32,029 nucleotides of DNA from Candidatus Limosilactobacillus excrementigallinarum (GTDB lineage Bacteria; Bacillota; Bacilli; Lactobacillales; Lactobacillaceae), in contig DWZS01000079.1 of the NCBI GenBank assembly GCA_019117445.1, positions 1 to 32,029 of the forward strand. The letters are read 5' to 3'. A program made the translations under genes and the position numbers. Under the pieces are notes generated by a model, which made no database searches, had not been told where the DNA came from, and saw nothing but the letters and a program-made list of their open reading frames with translations. The first letter of the stretch is position 1. Every line of letters begins with the position of its first letter. Positions 6,443-13,451 of this stretch are shown piece by piece.

Positions 6443-8650
6443 ATGTTATGTCAAAACTGTCACGAAAATCCTGCAACCATCCATCTACAGATGATGATTA
6501 ATGGTCAGAAAATGCAGGTCGACCTCTGTCAAAAATGTTATGAAGAATTTAACAATCAACAATTAAATATGATGAATGGAGGAAATGATATGAATAATGG
6601 CGGATTTGCCTTCGGTAACATGGACGACTTTATGAAGGCACTCAATAATATGCAAAGTCAAGCTGCAGCTGGTGCTTCCCAAAACCAACGTCAAGGTGGC
6701 AACGGTCGTGGCGGTAAAGGTGGTATGCTCGCTCAATTTGGGATCAATATGACGGACCTCGCTCGGCAAGGAAAAATTGACCCAGTCATTGGTCGCGACA
6801 ATGAAATTAAGCGGGTCGTTGAAATTCTTAACCGGCGGACCAAGAATAACCCCGTTTTGATTGGTGAAGCCGGGGTTGGTAAGACGGCTGTCGTTGAAGG
6901 ACTCGCCACTGCAATCGTGTCTGGTGACGTTCCAGAAAAACTGCAGAATAAGGAAATCATCCGCTTAGACGTGGTTTCCCTTGTTCAAGGGACTGGAATT
7001 CGTGGCCAGTTTGAACAGCGGATGCAACAACTAATTAAGGAAGTTTCAAAGAACCCGAACATCATCCTCTTTATTGATGAAATTCACGAAATCATGGGAG
7101 CCGGAAACGCGGAAGGCAGCATGGATGCCGGAAACGTTTTGAAGCCGGCCCTAGCACGTGGTGACTTCCAATTAATTGGTGCCACAACATTAAACGAATA
7201 TCGGAAGATTGAAAAGGATGGTGCAATGGCCCGGCGGTTCCAACCAGTGCAAGTGGAAGAACCTTCCGTTGACGAAACCATTCAAATCTTAAACGGGATC
7301 AAGACCCGGTACCAAGACTACCACCACGTCAAGTACACGGATGATGCCATTGTGGCCGCTGCTAAACTATCTGATCGTTACATCCAAGACCGGTTCCTGC
7401 CAGACAAGGCGATCGACCTCTTAGATGAAGCCGGTTCACGGAAGAACTTAACTTTAAAGAACGTTGACCCAGCCGCAATCGAAAACGAAATCCACACTGC
7501 TGAAGCACATAAGCAACAAGCCGTTGATAATCAAGACTATGAAAAAGCGGCCTTTTATCGGGATCAGGTTACTCGCTTGACTAAGGCCAAGAAAGCTGCT
7601 GAAGAAAATAAGGTTGAAGATGAAGCAACGGTAACCGTTAAGGATATGCAGGATATTGTTGAAGAAAAGACCAACATTCCGGTCGGTGATCTGCAAAAGC
7701 AAGAAGAAACGCAACTCAAAGATCTTGATAAAAAGCTTGATGAACATGTCATTGGGCAAACAGAAGCCGTTGATAAGATTGCCCGGGCCATTCGCCGAAA
7801 CCGAATTGGTTTAAACAAGTCCGGCCGACCAATTGGTTCCTTCCTCTTCGTGGGACCAACGGGGGTTGGTAAGACCGAAACGACTAAGCAATTAGCCCAA
7901 CAACTCTTCGGCTCAAAGGATGCCATGATCCGGTTCGACATGTCTGAATACATGGATAAGATGTCAACGTCCAAGTTAATTGGCTCTGCTCCTGGTTACG
8001 TTGGTTACGAAGAAGCTGGTCAGTTAACCGAACAAGTTCGTCGGCACCCTTACAGCTTGATTCTATTGGACGAAGTTGAAAAGGCGCACCCAGATGTAAT
8101 GCACATGTTCCTGCAAATTCTGGACGATGGCCGTTTAACTGATTCCCAAGGCCGCACCGTTTCATTTAAGGACACCATCATCATCATGACCTCGAATGCC
8201 GGTTCTGGTGATGCGGTTACCAGCGTTGGTTTTGGTGCTGAAGCTTCTGGCAACACTTCATCCGTCTTAGATAAGCTAACGAATTACTTCAAGCCAGAAT
8301 TTCTGAACCGGTTTGATGACATCGTGGAATTTAACGCCCTCACTAAGGACGACTTAATGAAGATTGTTGACCTGATGATTAAAGACGTTAACACAATGTT
8401 AGCGGACCGCAACTTACACATTGACGTTCCAGAAGATGTTGATGAAAAGCTAGTCGAACTTGGCTACAATCCAAAAATGGGTGCTCGACCATTACGGCGG
8501 GTGATCCAAGAACAAATCGAAGATCGGATTGCCGACTTCGTTCTGGATAACAGTGATGCCCACAACTTGGTCGCCAAGATGGATGGTGACAAAATTACGG
8601 TGGTTAAGGATGACCACAAAGAATCAGTCACAACAGAAGATAATGACTAA
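6443..8650 (+). CDS. clpE: ATP-dependent Clp protease ATP-binding subunit ClpE
   Basis: A 735-residue HSP100 unfoldase that feeds substrates to ClpP. The N-terminal zinc finger that separates ClpE from ClpC is present (Cys3, Cys6, Cys29, Cys32). It is followed by a Gly/Asn-rich linker (about 45-95), a first AAA+ domain with Walker A Gly-Glu-Ala-Gly-Val-Gly-Lys-Thr at 141-148, a UVR-like coiled segment (Tyr-Glu-Lys-Ala-Ala... at about 365-385) and a second AAA+ domain with Gly-Pro-Thr-Gly-Val-Gly-Lys-Thr at 471-478. The start is ATG at 6443, twelve bases after AAGGAGG. A CtsR box lies in its promoter and a CIRCE further upstream, pointing to heat and protein-stress control. The protein is intact. 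Confidence 0.96.
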   Translation: MLCQNCHENPATIHLQMMINGQKMQVDLCQKCYEEFNNQQLNMMNGGNDMNNGGFAFGNMDDFMKALNNMQSQAAAGASQNQRQGGNGRGGKGGMLAQFGINMTDLARQGKIDPVIGRDNEIKRVVEILNRRTKNNPVLIGEAGVGKTAVVEGLATAIVSGDVPEKLQNKEIIRLDVVSLVQGTGIRGQFEQRMQQLIKEVSKNPNIILFIDEIHEIMGAGNAEGSMDAGNVLKPALARGDFQLIGATTLNEYRKIEKDGAMARRFQPVQVEEPSVDETIQILNGIKTRYQDYHHVKYTDDAIVAAAKLSDRYIQDRFLPDKAIDLLDEAGSRKNLTLKNVDPAAIENEIHTAEAHKQQAVDNQDYEKAAFYRDQVTRLTKAKKAAEENKVEDEATVTVKDMQDIVEEKTNIPVGDLQKQEETQLKDLDKKLDEHVIGQTEAVDKIARAIRRNRIGLNKSGRPIGSFLFVGPTGVGKTETTKQLAQQLFGSKDAMIRFDMSEYMDKMSTSKLIGSAPGYVGYEEAGQLTEQVRRHPYSLILLDEVEKAHPDVMHMFLQILDDGRLTDSQGRTVSFKDTIIIMTSNAGSGDAVTSVGFGAEASGNTSSVLDKLTNYFKPEFLNRFDDIVEFNALTKDDLMKIVDLMIKDVNTMLADRNLHIDVPEDVDEKLVELGYNPKMGARPLRRVIQEQIEDRIADFVLDNSDAHNLVAKMDGDKITVVKDDHKESVTTEDND

Positions 8651-8718
8651 TTTAGACTAACCAAAAGGTATCGTGTCATAAGTAATTCTGCTAGATGGAA
8701 ATACGAATGGCGCGGTAC

Positions 8719-8819
8719 GCAAATGGGCTCCAGTGCTCGGTCAAACCGAACTCTGGAGCCCTATTTGCACTCGCGGGGGCGTGAAAACGAAGCCATAAAT
8801 GGCTTCTGTCACGCTCCCT
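8719..8819. repeat. Bipartite stem-loop element, copy 1 (bidirectional terminator region)
   Basis: Stem I spans 8719-8768: GCAAAT, GGGCTCCAG, TCGGT and their complements around a three-base loop. Stem II spans 8775-8819: GCGTGA, then GAAGCCAT, a two-base loop, ATGGCTTC and TCACGC. The element lies between the convergent clpE and ECF genes, and the stop of the ECF gene is inside stem II. A diverged copy follows the amidase gene (19413-19490). Confidence 0.65.
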
Positions 8820-9405
8820 TTCTTTGTAGGTGCCTTAGTAGTGGTAATGCGATTAATGGTGTCACCACCGCAGTGATAATTAACTCAACCACTCCGTTGG
8901 TACCAAGGATGACCGCCAAGGCATTAATCAATCCTGATTGCTGAACATGGTAACCGGCAGCCACCGCTGGAGTATTCGCAAACAAATAAATTTCCCCAAG
9001 GACCAAAATCGAATTAGTTAACGATGCTAATGCGCCGGATAAGCTAGCCGCAATTCGTGTATTTTGCTGACTGACAATTTTAAATGCATAACCTGCAACA
9101 ATTCCCACCATTATCCGTGGTAAAACTGCGATGAAAGGATTAGTAAAAATCAGTGGTGCCAATGGGCTGCTGGGATAAACAAACGCCCTCAACCAAGTTA
9201 GGGCTCCCCAGGCACCACCAACCACTGCCCCATCTAAGGGGCCAAAAACAACCGCAACCACTGCAACCGTGATCGGTAATGTTGTGATTGAAAGTGGGCC
9301 AATTGGCAGGTTACCAATAAATGGTAATAAGTCTTGTAATACGATTAACACAATTAACATCGTGCGTCGGGTCATATTATGGATTTGCTGACGTTGACGA
9401 TTCAT
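8809..9405 (-). CDS. ECF transporter substrate-binding (S) component, pfam12822-like, possibly pantothenate or folate type
   Basis: A 198-residue, six-span membrane protein. The start is ATG at 9405 (Met-Asn-Arg-Gln-Arg) with GAGGAG upstream; the frame is open further but without a ribosome site. A short basic N terminus with Met-Thr-Arg-Arg-Thr-Met leads into the first span. The strand Gly-Pro-Leu-Ser-Ile-Thr-Thr-Leu-Pro-Ile and the Gly/Ala-rich Phe-Gly-Pro-Leu-Asp-Gly-Ala helix are typical of DUF3816 S components. It would confer vitamin specificity on a shared EcfAA'T module encoded elsewhere. The similarity feels closest to PanT/FolT-like members, but the ligand cannot be read with confidence. 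It is convergent with clpE. Confidence 0.75.
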   Translation of the reverse strand: MNRQRQQIHNMTRRTMLIVLIVLQDLLPFIGNLPIGPLSITTLPITVAVVAVVFGPLDGAVVGGAWGALTWLRAFVYPSSPLAPLIFTNPFIAVLPRIMVGIVAGYAFKIVSQQNTRIAASLSGALASLTNSILVLGEIYLFANTPAVAAGYHVQQSGLINALAVILGTNGVVELIITAVVTPLIALPLLRHLQRKGA

Positions 9406-9454
9406 GATTCTCTCCTCAAATTTGATGAAAAAATTATAGCATATCAAGTAACTA

Positions 9455-9482
9455 AAAAGCTCGTCATCTCTGGCGAGCTTTT
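9455..9482. terminator. Intrinsic terminator after the Panacea gene
   Basis: AAAAGCTCG (9455-9463) and CGAGCTTTT (9474-9482) form a nine-pair stem with flanking A and T runs. It ends the minus-strand toxin-antitoxin transcript just upstream of the ECF gene. Confidence 0.75.
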
Positions 9483-9494
9483 AATTGTATTAAT

Positions 9495-10205
9495 TTAGTC
9501 AATTTTTTCTAGATAATGATACTTTAAAATATCGTCATCCGTAATTGTTGTATTTTGTCCCTTAGCATACGCCCGACTCCACGGCGTCCCTAAATTATGG
9601 GTAGGATTTTCGTCATCATTCTTAAAACTATTCGTCTTTTGAAAGTACTGCCCATATTTTTCAACAACTCCATCTAAATATTGCTTAATCTTTGGTTTAG
9701 ATGCAATCTTTTGTAAAAAATCAAATTGGTAATTCAGAGTTTCTGGTGAATATTTGATCCGTTTCCAGATATCATAATCAACTGGCCCATGAGAAAAAGC
9801 AACAAACTGAGCGTTAAAAGGTCGCTGATGGAATTCCGTTAAAAAGCCAGCATAACCATAATATAAGACCTTTTGTAATGAAAAGGCATCTAAATGATAT
9901 TTGGTTTGTAAATATGAAGCAATGTCCTCATCATTTAGTTCACTTTTGCTTTTCATATCAGAGATAAATGATTCCAAGGACGATTCATACTGAACATCTT
10001 TAAAATATGGGTCCTTTTCTTTTAAAGCTTCCAAGGAGGCATCACTAGTCGATAAAGTATGGATACTGAACGACAAAGGAATATTTTTAATTAAATGACC
10101 GATCTTTTTTTCTTGTTCTTCAATTTCTTGATAATGTGTCGAGGCAAAACGGTAAGCCAATTTTTGCCTACGATATGTCACTAATAGTATTAATTGGATC
10201 ATCAT
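9495..10205 (-). CDS. Panacea-domain (DUF4065/SocA-like) antitoxin
   Basis: A 236-residue protein. The C-terminal half (about 108-230) fits the Panacea/DUF4065 fold: Leu-Gln-Lys-Val-Leu-Tyr-Tyr-Gly at about 110, then Phe-Ser-His-Gly-Pro-Val at about 138-143, and Thr-Pro-Trp-Ser-Arg-Ala-Tyr about 25 residues from the end. Panacea is an antitoxin domain known to neutralise unrelated toxins, including toxSAS alarmone-synthetase-like toxins. The first hundred residues are charged and helical with no match I recognise, perhaps the toxin-specificity part. The start overlaps the toxin stop (TAATG), with AAGGAGG inside the toxin's last codons. A second in-frame ATG three bases on has better spacing. 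The frame is intact, unlike the toxin. Confidence 0.78.
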   Translation of the reverse strand: MMIQLILLVTYRRQKLAYRFASTHYQEIEEQEKKIGHLIKNIPLSFSIHTLSTSDASLEALKEKDPYFKDVQYESSLESFISDMKSKSELNDEDIASYLQTKYHLDAFSLQKVLYYGYAGFLTEFHQRPFNAQFVAFSHGPVDYDIWKRIKYSPETLNYQFDFLQKIASKPKIKQYLDGVVEKYGQYFQKTNSFKNDDENPTHNLGTPWSRAYAKGQNTTITDDDILKYHYLEKID

Positions 10206-10816
10206 TATTTACCTCCTTCTCTTAGTATATCATCCCGCTCCTGATTGTGCCTTAGATGAGCAGTCACATTCTCTTGTTCATCTTTCTGATTCCAAATCTG
10301 TAATTCCCATGGAAAAGTTATATTACTTTTCTTGAAATAACAATGAAACGCATGGTATTTATGATCATCACGATGGTAGAAACGACTAATTATTTTTTGT
10401 TTCTTTAAGCAATTCAACAAAGCTTTGATGTGATCATAATTATCGTTAACATTTGGTAAAATGATTCGCATTCCCATAAGATCGTTAATAACTTTAATAA
10501 TCGGATATCCCCCATCAATTTTTTCGGAAATACTTTTTGCTAAGACTTTATGATATGCGGTGTCATACTACTTTACTCTCATTCTCAAGAACTCTGAATA
10601 TTTTAGTAACCCCTTTCCAATAATTGCAGACTGGGTCTGGGTAAGACTATTAATATAAATAAACATCTGAGTTAAAAAATCATCATTCAGCGCTTCGGCG
10701 CAAGATAATCTTCTTAAATTTACTTCAAATGGATGATTAGAATAATAAAATTCACAAAATGTTTGATAGTTTTGGTGGATTATTAAGATAATTGTTTCAA
10801 TCTGATCGGTAACCAT
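10205..10816 (-). pseudogene. toxSAS-like (RelA/SpoT-synthetase family) toxin, interrupted by an in-frame amber codon
   Basis: From ATG at 10816 the frame runs 82 codons to TAG at 10570-10568, then stays open in the same frame to TAA at 10205 (204 codons in all). The second part carries the synthetase pattern: Ile-Asn-Asp-Leu-Met-Gly-Met-Arg-Ile, then Tyr-His-Ala-Phe-His, then Phe-Pro-Trp-Glu-Leu-Gln-Ile-Trp, and a final His-x2-His-Asn-Gln. The first part is an N-terminal helical region ending Met-Arg-Val-Lys, which would be the ATP-binding Arg-x-Lys segment. Together this is a plausible full-length small toxin of about 203 residues. Its partner is the overlapping Panacea gene. Either the toxin is dead or it needs read-through; a fragment could restart at the ATG at 10477. 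The family call is moderate; the amber codon is directly visible. Confidence 0.7.
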
Positions 10817-10980
10817 TAATTTTATCCTCTCACTGGTTAAAACATATGTTCGTTATTAAATTTTAGCATAGCTAATTCGATTTTCCTATTCTTATTTTAA
10901 GAATGGTTAAGATCACACTCTTCACCGTCATAAACGCGGTATACTAATCTTAATGAACAAAAATAATGGAGTTGAAACTC
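10817..10980. promoter_or_regulatory. Divergent intergenic region with two palindromes
   Basis: This gap separates the toxin (minus) from the MucBP gene (plus). It holds the perfect ten-base palindrome AACATATGTT (10841-10850), 25 bases upstream of the toxin start, and the inverted repeat ATTCTTA-TTT-TAAGAAT (10888-10904). A TATACT box at 10940-10945 could serve the MucBP gene. The palindromes are candidate operators for toxin-antitoxin autoregulation; that is inference. Confidence 0.4.
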
Positions 10981-11709
10981 ATGAAATCTTTGAAAACTGG
11001 ACGCCCGTTCTGGGTTTATTACCAAGATATTGATTCGGGAGCTAATCTCGATGTTCCTCAGTTGATCCGGGGTTACGAAAACGATGGTTACACTGTTGTT
11101 AAAAAAGAATTACCCCAATACAAACTTATTAAAACTGACGGTCAAACTTCCGGCAAGTTCGACGGCAGTCAAGAAAATGTCCACTTCTACTACCGGAAGA
11201 AGAGCTGGGGTGAAATCGAAGATATCGATATGTACCTCTACTTAGAACAACCGGTTCAACAGTATGATCAGGTGGAAGGAATGCCGGTTGACAACATCCT
11301 CCCTGGCGAAATGTACGTCCGCTCATTTGAACGAGTAGCAACTACCAATGGTGAATTTTGGTATGAGGTGAACGCTGACCGCTGGATCAAGTTTGATGTG
11401 AATACCATGAAAATTGTTCACCATGATCCTTTTGCTAAGGAACCACCAGTTAAGGATGGACCAGTCACTAACCTGCGTGTTCTGCCATTAAATAAAGTGC
11501 CTGCCACCGTTGATTACTTGCGTGGTGGTCACCTCTATACGTATGATTATCCATATGGTCAGTCCACTGGCACTGTCGCTAATGGTCAAGACTTAGTATT
11601 AATTGGTCGACTGGAAGACGAGAATGGGGTCACCTGGTATCAAGACGAAAAACGTGGCTTTATTAATGGTGCTTATGTGCACTTAACAAAACAAGATGAG
11701 GATGAATAA
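10981..11709 (+). CDS. MucBP-domain protein without signal peptide
   Basis: A 242-residue protein. The start is ATG at 10981 (Met-Lys-Ser-Leu-Lys), nine bases after GGAG; an in-frame ATG at 10966 lacks a ribosome site. Residues about 10-75 fit the MucBP pattern: Val-Tyr-Tyr-Gln-Asp-Ile-Asp-Ser-Gly, then Gly-Tyr-Glu-Asn-Asp-Gly-Tyr, then Val-His-Phe-Tyr-Tyr-Arg-Lys. Two later stretches, each of about 50 residues and ending in Trp-Tyr or Phe-Trp-Tyr strands, resemble bacterial SH3-like modules. MucBP normally occurs in secreted mucus-binding adhesins, but here there is no signal peptide, membrane span or wall anchor. The stop is one base before the proC start, suggesting co-transcription. Confidence 0.65.
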   Translation: MKSLKTGRPFWVYYQDIDSGANLDVPQLIRGYENDGYTVVKKELPQYKLIKTDGQTSGKFDGSQENVHFYYRKKSWGEIEDIDMYLYLEQPVQQYDQVEGMPVDNILPGEMYVRSFERVATTNGEFWYEVNADRWIKFDVNTMKIVHHDPFAKEPPVKDGPVTNLRVLPLNKVPATVDYLRGGHLYTYDYPYGQSTGTVANGQDLVLIGRLEDENGVTWYQDEKRGFINGAYVHLTKQDEDE

Positions 11710-11710
11710 G

Positions 11711-12475
11711 ATGAAAATTGGTGTAATTGGTGCCGGTAACATGGGGACGGCAATGATTGAAGGATGGCAGAATGCTGGTCAGGATACCATTGCCGTAATG
11801 AATCCAGCAAATCCGCGAGTCACTAAATTTTGTGATGAACGGCAACTTCCCCTCTTTCATCATGTAAACGAAATGATGGATTGGCACCCCGATGCATTAC
11901 TATTAACCACCCCCGCATCATTGACGCTAAGCATTATTAAAGAGTTTGATCAACTCCCCACAAAAGTCGTCATGATATCGGCCGCCGCCGGGATTTCATT
12001 GCAGAGTCTTAAAAAAATTTTGCCTAATAATCCTTGGATACGCATTATTCCAAATATCCCCGTTAGTGTAAACGCTGGTACCATTGGAATGGCACTCGGT
12101 AGCGATACTGATGATTTTGCAGACGTCATTTCTCTGATTGAACAACTGGGCCAAGTGATTACCGTGACTGAAGATCAACTAAATATCGTTGGTACCATTG
12201 GCGGATGTGGTCCCGCATTCATCGATGTCATCATGGACGCAGTGGGCGATGCGGCAGTTAAGCATGGTCTTAACCGACGGACTGCATATGAAGTTGCAGC
12301 CAGTATGGTTGCCGGGTCCGGTAAATTGGCATTGGAGTCCGGATTATCTCCAGCCGAACTCCGTGATCAAGTCACTTCACCTGGCGGAACCACCATTCGT
12401 GGTGTCGAAACACTAGAAAAACACCGTGTCCGTTATGCCATGATGGACGCAGTGGATCAAGCGAGTGAAAATTAA
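11711..12475 (+). CDS. proC: Pyrroline-5-carboxylate reductase
   Basis: A 254-residue enzyme for the last step of proline synthesis: NAD(P)H-dependent reduction of 1-pyrroline-5-carboxylate to proline in the cytoplasm. The start is ATG at 11711, eight bases after GAGG; an in-frame ATG at 11696 lies inside the upstream gene. The Rossmann loop Gly-Ala-Gly-Asn-Met-Gly is at residues 8-13. The family signature lies toward the C terminus: Gly-Gly-Cys-Gly-Pro-Ala-Phe, then Val-Thr-Ser-Pro-Gly-Gly-Thr-Thr-Ile. The length is slightly short but complete. It follows the MucBP gene after one base and ends in a strong terminator. Confidence 0.93.
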   Translation: MKIGVIGAGNMGTAMIEGWQNAGQDTIAVMNPANPRVTKFCDERQLPLFHHVNEMMDWHPDALLLTTPASLTLSIIKEFDQLPTKVVMISAAAGISLQSLKKILPNNPWIRIIPNIPVSVNAGTIGMALGSDTDDFADVISLIEQLGQVITVTEDQLNIVGTIGGCGPAFIDVIMDAVGDAAVKHGLNRRTAYEVAASMVAGSGKLALESGLSPAELRDQVTSPGGTTIRGVETLEKHRVRYAMMDAVDQASEN

Positions 12476-12476
12476 T

Positions 12477-12516
12477 AAAGGATCCCTTTTGGTTTGACCA
12501 AGGGATCCTTTATTTT
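12477..12516. terminator. Bidirectional intrinsic terminator between proC and the Rpn gene
   Basis: AAAGGATCCCTT (12477-12488) and AAGGGATCCTTT (12500-12511) form a perfect twelve-pair stem with an 11-base loop and flanking A/T runs, between convergent genes. Confidence 0.9.
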
Positions 12517-13339
12517 AATGAGAATTAACCGTTGCGAGTAATGTCGTAATTTCATCTTCTGATAGAGCAAAATCCGTTTGAAGTTTTTGCTTAATTTGCG
12601 TTTTAGGAATCTTCATCTGCTGAAGAAGGCGAACTGTCTTTACAAGAGTTTCCTTTTTACCTCTTGCTATTCCTTCTTCAATTCCCGCTTCACGAACGTC
12701 TTCATCATGAAACATCATATGAGTTTTATTATCCATGTAGCCGTTCCTCCATTTCACATTCCGACTAAAACGATGAATATAGCTGGCAATTTCTTTAACA
12801 TAACTATCATCTTGAACATCTTTATTATCAACATACTGCAGAAAGTTTTGCAAGGGTTGAGAAACATCATTAGCTGTTCCTTTAGTGTTTAGGAAAATTA
12901 CTGTTCGACCATCATTCATTCGGATACGTGGATTATTTATACAAACATTTTGAAACTCATACTTACAAAGTCCATTACCAAAAGGATCAAATGGACAAAT
13001 AAAGATTACGTAAGTTTGCTTTAATCGTTCATAACTATCACCATGACTAAGCAAGTCACTATCAATCCGTCCTTGATAATACCTAATTCTTTGCGGTAGT
13101 GCTTTCGTTTTTCGGACTTGCATATCAATTTCATAAACGGCGTTTGAATCTTCAGTATAAACATCAAAACGAACACCGTGACTATGAGGATCTTCTTGCA
13201 CTCCCTTTTCAAGAACAGGAAATTTAATTTCTTTTACTTTTAAATCTGGCAAAATTATTTGAATCAAATGCTTACAAAGGTGCAAATTACTCATCACACT
13301 GCCAAAGACATAACCATCTTGAATACTAATCTTTTCCAT
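12515..13339 (-). CDS. Rpn family PD-(D/E)XK nuclease / putative transposase (PDDEXK_2)
   Basis: A 274-residue protein of the recombination-promoting nuclease family. The start is ATG at 13339, seven bases after AAGGAG; a TTG one codon upstream is less likely. The nuclease core is visible: Gly-Val-Arg-Phe-Asp (Asp at about 59), then Tyr-Glu-Ile-Asp-Met-Gln (acidic residue and Gln at about 72-74), and Arg-x-Arg-Tyr-Tyr-Gln. The C terminus has the usual Gly-Ile-Glu-Glu-Gly-Ile-Ala-Arg-Gly-Lys-Lys followed by a helical tail. Relatives of Rpn stimulate RecA-independent recombination in E. coli. I see no terminal inverted repeats, so nothing shows that this is a moving element. It lies 112 bases downstream of the helicase on the same strand. 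Confidence 0.85.
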   Translation of the reverse strand: MEKISIQDGYVFGSVMSNLHLCKHLIQIILPDLKVKEIKFPVLEKGVQEDPHSHGVRFDVYTEDSNAVYEIDMQVRKTKALPQRIRYYQGRIDSDLLSHGDSYERLKQTYVIFICPFDPFGNGLCKYEFQNVCINNPRIRMNDGRTVIFLNTKGTANDVSQPLQNFLQYVDNKDVQDDSYVKEIASYIHRFSRNVKWRNGYMDNKTHMMFHDEDVREAGIEEGIARGKKETLVKTVRLLQQMKIPKTQIKQKLQTDFALSEDEITTLLATVNSH

Positions 13340-13451
13340 CAAATCTCTCCTTTATATTACCCGATATATTTTATAGACGGAAAGATTGCTGGTTTTTATT
13401 TAATTAGTATTAGAATTTTAAAAATATCCACATAATTGTTAAACATCAAAA

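Noticed and set aside
10205-10477. A stand-alone 90-residue gene starting at the ATG at 10477
   Set aside because: The same frame continues upstream through conserved family residues to the amber codon and then to a ribosome-site-preceded ATG at 10816, so it is the C-terminal part of one interrupted gene.
12515-13339. An insertion sequence, because the Rpn family is often annotated as transposase
   Set aside because: I see no terminal inverted repeats or target duplications flanking the gene; it is annotated as a nuclease-family gene only.
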